DNA of 64,000 nucleotides from Mumia xiangluensis. Its GTDB lineage: Bacteria > Actinomycetota > Actinomycetes > Propionibacteriales > Nocardioidaceae. The notes below the pieces were generated by a model. It was not told the origin of the DNA. It did not search any database and worked only from the letters and a program-made list of their open reading frames with translations. Both the position numbers and the translations under genes were made by a program. Below, one piece after another: positions 61,460 to 64,000 of the stretch. Positions within the stretch are counted from its first letter, which is position 1, and every line of letters begins with the position of its first letter. Where the stretch lies: assembly GCF_010994095.1 (NCBI RefSeq), contig NZ_WJYO01000006.1, positions 186,001 to 250,000 of the forward strand, written 5' to 3'.

Positions 61460-64000
61460 TCAGGCGACACCGCGCCGGTAGCCCGGGAGCAGCTCCTCCA
61501 CGAGTGCGTGAGTGCGCGAGGTTGCTCCGAGCGGCGAGCCGTGGGCGGCGATCGCGGCGTACATCTGGTCCGCCACCACGGTCGCGTCTGCGCGTCCGCT
61601 GAAGCGGACCGCCAGACGCATCGCGGCACACCACAGCGTCTCGCTGGCGGGAAGCGCGGCGAGTCCCGCGAGCAGCGCGTCCCTCGCTCCGTTGGCGTCG
61701 TCGACGGCCGTGCACTCGGTGGCCAGCGCTGCGGACGTCATCTCGACCGCGAGGGCGACGTCCTCCTCGACGCCGAGGTGCGCCAGCCACGCGTAGCGCC
61801 CCTGCGGCACACCGGTGAAGGCCGTGCCGCGGACCAGCGACATCGCTGTGCGGAGCGCGGGCACCCGGGCGCGGCTGGTGACGGCGCGGTTGAGCGCTGC
61901 GCGGAACCGATCCCAGTCACAGGCGACCGCGCTGCGGCGCAGAGCCCACACGCCCGCGTCGGACGTGAGGACGGGCTCGCCGGCGCCGGTCGTGCCGACC
62001 CACTCGGCGACCGCACTCATCGTGGCGTCGCGCGTCTCAGGGTCGACGCCGCGCGGCCAGATCGCAGCCGTGAGGACGTTGACGTGCACGCCGTCCGGGT
62101 GGACCGCGAGGTACGCGACGATCTCGGTGAACAGGTCGCGGCGTGCCTCGTCGATCGGACCAGGAGCCCGCACGACCACCGGGCCGAGCAGGTCGACCGA
62201 GACCACCACGGGCTCGTCGTCCCCCGTCGCGAGGACCGCCTCCTCGACGACCAGCGCCTCGGCGAGCTCCTCGATCGACATCGACGCGGGCTCGGTCGGC
62301 AGCGTGAACAGGTCTGCGAGGCCGCGGCAGGCCTCGGGCGAGAGCTCTTGCGCGAGGACGTCGATCGCGTGCGGGGCGCTGACGAGACGCCCGTCCTCGG
62401 TCGCAGTGAGCCTCGCGGCGGCGTCCGGGCAGTCGCCGACCACGACGACAGCGACGGCGACCATCGGGTCGGCCGCCCACGCGTGGAGCCGGGCGAGCGC
62501 CGCCGGGTCCGGGACGCCGGAGCAGACGACGAGCTGGAGCCGCACCCGACCTGGGTCGTCGCTCACCTGGCGGAGCTGCGGGACCGAGTCGACCGCGTAC
62601 GCCCGGCAGGCTGCCCGGTGGTCGTGGGCGACGTTGTCGAGGGCGTCGAGCGCACGCCCGATGTCGCTGACGGCCTCGACGTTGCCGATGGCCGAGACGT
62701 CGTCGGCGAACCCGACCAACGTCACCACCGGGCTGTCTGCCCACGGGTGCGTCGCGGTCTCGACGGCGAGGCTCATCGCGACGCCACGGGCGACGACCGG
62801 ATCGCCGCCGAGCGACACGACGCCGTCGTACGACTCGAGGTCCAGGAGCAGCACGGCACCGTCGTCGCGGGTGCCGGCGCACACCAGTGCGGGAAGCGGC
62901 GAGAGCGCGCCGGACATCGTCGCCGCCTCACGCGGGAGCATCCAGGTCCTGGCGTCGCTCGTGCTCGCCCAGCCGTCGGGCAATGCGGTCGACGGCTCCG
63001 ACCGGAACGCAGCGACCAGCCCGTCCGACGACAGGGCCGCGCGGGCCAGCGGTGGGAGGGCCGTGGCGTGAAGACCGCGTACGGCGCCGGCGAGCCACTC
63101 GGCATCCGCGGGGGCTGCCTCGTCCCGCAGACCCGCCTCGACGCGTGCCGCGACGTCGATCTGCGACGAGGACTTCGCCGACGAGCCCTTGGGGCGGTCG
63201 GGGCCACCGCCGGGATTCGACGCGCGGCGACGCCGCAGGCCGACCAGCGCACCGGCCAGCGCGAGGCCGCCGGCGACACCGAAGACCGGCGCCCACTCGC
63301 CGATGGACGACGAGGAGGCCGCACGGGCCTCGACCACGCCACCCACACCGCCGCCGACCTCGGCCCCGCCGCTCTCTCCCCCGCTGACTGCCGCGTCATC
63401 AGCAGCGCTGCTCCCCGCGGCGCCAGGGGTGCCGGTGTTCGAGCTGGGGGAAGCCAGGTCGTCGCGAGCCGCCTCGACGACCTTGAGGCCCGGGCCGCGG
63501 GCATCGTTTGGCATCTTCATGACCCAGCCCGGGTGGATCAGGTCGGGGTTGCTGAGGGTGCGGCCGTCCGGCTGGACGACGTTGCGGTTCATCGCATAGA
63601 TCTCCTTGTAGCGGAACCCGTCTCCCAGGTACCGCTCGGCGATGTCCCACAGCGTGTCGTAGTTGCGGTTGTTCGGCGGCTTCACGTCGTAGTACGTCGT
63701 GAGGTCTCCGCCGCGCTGCTCGGCGCGCGTCGCCCGCGAGAGCTCACTCACGGCCGGGCGCTCGGCATCGGCGACCTTGGTGGCCTGCTGCGTGGTCTGG
63801 GCTTCGACGGAACGCTCGGCACTGCCGACGACCCGCTCGATGCCCACCGGGCGGTGCTCGGGTGCGGGCACGGCGGCGGTTGCTGCAGGCGCCGCGATCG
63901 ACGCCGTCCCCACCAGCAGGACGATGGTCGTCACGAGCTTGCGGGCGAGCGCCTGGGTGCCGATGCCACCGCCGGGAATCCGCGGCGCGAGACCGCGAGC
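61460..64000 (-). CDS. LysM / transmembrane / winged-helix (BTAD-type) protein, N-terminus cut by window edge
   Basis: At least 846 residues; the frame is open to the right edge. Numbers count from the internal GTG at 63934. Order: hydrophobic N-terminal segment, a LysM domain (about 79-142: [23 protein letters not shown], ending PGWVMKMP) that should bind peptidoglycan, an acidic Gly/Ser linker, one membrane helix ([17 protein letters not shown]) followed by RRRRAS, a long central domain, and at about 580 onward a winged-helix of the SARP/BTAD type (VDLLGPVVV, then [21 protein letters not shown]) with the helical BTAD-like tail. Basic residues after the helix place the C-terminal part in the cytosol. 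A transmembrane regulator is inferred. Confidence 0.85.
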   Translation of the reverse strand, partial: ARGLAPRIPGGGIGTQALARKLVTTIVLLVGTASIAAPAATAAVPAPEHRPVGIERVVGSAERSVEAQTTQQATKVADAERPAVSELSRATRAEQRGGDLTTYYDVKPPNNRNYDTLWDIAERYLGDGFRYKEIYAMNRNVVQPDGRTLSNPDLIHPGWVMKMPNDARGPGLKVVEAARDDLASPSSNTGTPGAAGSSAADDAAVSGGESGGAEVGGGVGGVVEARAASSSSIGEWAPVFGVAGGLALAGALVGLRRRRASNPGGGPDRPKGSSAKSSSQIDVAARVEAGLRDEAAPADAEWLAGAVRGLHATALPPLARAALSSDGLVAAFRSEPSTALPDGWASTSDARTWMLPREAATMSGALSPLPALVCAGTRDDGAVLLLDLESYDGVVSLGGDPVVARGVAMSLAVETATHPWADSPVVTLVGFADDVSAIGNVEAVSDIGRALDALDNVAHDHRAACRAYAVDSVPQLRQVSDDPGRVRLQLVVCSGVPDPAALARLHAWAADPMVAVAVVVVGDCPDAAARLTATEDGRLVSAPHAIDVLAQELSPEACRGLADLFTLPTEPASMSIEELAEALVVEEAVLATGDDEPVVVSVDLLGPVVVRAPGPIDEARRDLFTEIVAYLAVHPDGVHVNVLTAAIWPRGVDPETRDATMSAVAEWVGTTGAGEPVLTSDAGVWALRRSAVACDWDRFRAALNRAVTSRARVPALRTAMSLVRGTAFTGVPQGRYAWLAHLGVEEDVALAVEMTSAALATECTAVDDANGARDALLAGLAALPASETLWCAAMRLAVRFSGRADATVVADQMYAAIAAHGSPLGATSRTHALVEELLPGYRRGVA

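Overview
The window is a high-GC actinobacterial chromosome segment with almost no intergenic space. Actinobacterial markers include the mycothiol ligase MshC, an LLM-class F420-type oxidoreductase, DUF3090, DUF3099, DUF5703, a DHA2-type MFS pump, a MmyB-type regulator and a LysM/winged-helix membrane protein. These fit the Propionibacteriales, probably Nocardioidaceae. That placement is inference from gene content and codon style; there is no rRNA gene to test it. I found no prophage, insertion sequence, CRISPR array, plasmid origin or toxin-antitoxin pair. The segment looks like ordinary core chromosome with small accessory islets.

Layout. 0-2 kb: a truncated site-2 protease diverges from a RecB-like Fe-S nuclease. 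2-4.3 kb: an ArsR regulator and MFS pump with a palindromic operator, meeting a DUF1772 membrane protein tail-to-tail. 4.3-16.7 kb: a conserved actinobacterial block of HAD phosphatase, PAC2, mshC, a kinase-like SCO1664 protein, DUF3090, a histidine phosphatase, CorA, uppP, LLM oxidoreductase, aldo/keto reductase, DUF5703 and an M20 peptidase. An SDR and its likely MmyB-type regulator sit inside it. 16.8 kb: tRNA-Leu(GAG). 17-28 kb: transporters (DHA2 MFS, EamA, FUSC-like, LysE), a MocR/PdxR regulator overlapping an unknown gene, a CGNR protein with DoxX, and GrpB. 28-37.5 kb: a MoxR/VWA pair, DUF445, a zinc metallopeptidase with a CPBP protease, and the very large helicase HrpA. 37.5-45.5 kb: a lipoprotein, a tandem DUF427 protein, FKBP, an operon of degenerate ABC ATPase, YhgE/Pip and MarR, and a fadE23/fadE24-like acyl-CoA dehydrogenase pair. 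45.6-64 kb: peptide deformylase, a 100-bp tandem repeat array, TrmH, a siroheme-synthase N-domain protein, a PEBP protein, SPFH/NfeD, serB, dodecin, moaA, SURF1, SDR/enoyl-CoA hydratase, an ABC-F protein, a cyclophilin lipoprotein and a LysM/winged-helix protein cut by the window end.

How the genes work together. Many neighbours overlap by 1-8 bases (ATGA, GTGA or TGATG junctions), marking tight operons. A striking global feature is that most first genes of operons carry a TANNNT hexamer ending only 6-7 bases before the start codon. This is the geometry of a -10 box driving a leaderless mRNA, and it settles several start sites. No clearly undescribed multi-gene system stands out. The best leads are the LysM-outside/winged-helix-inside protein at the right end, the degenerate ABC ATPase beside YhgE, the MocR-linked unknown gene, the palindromic operators, and the repeat family at 46.3 kb with a 27-base perfect inverted match at 15.3 kb.
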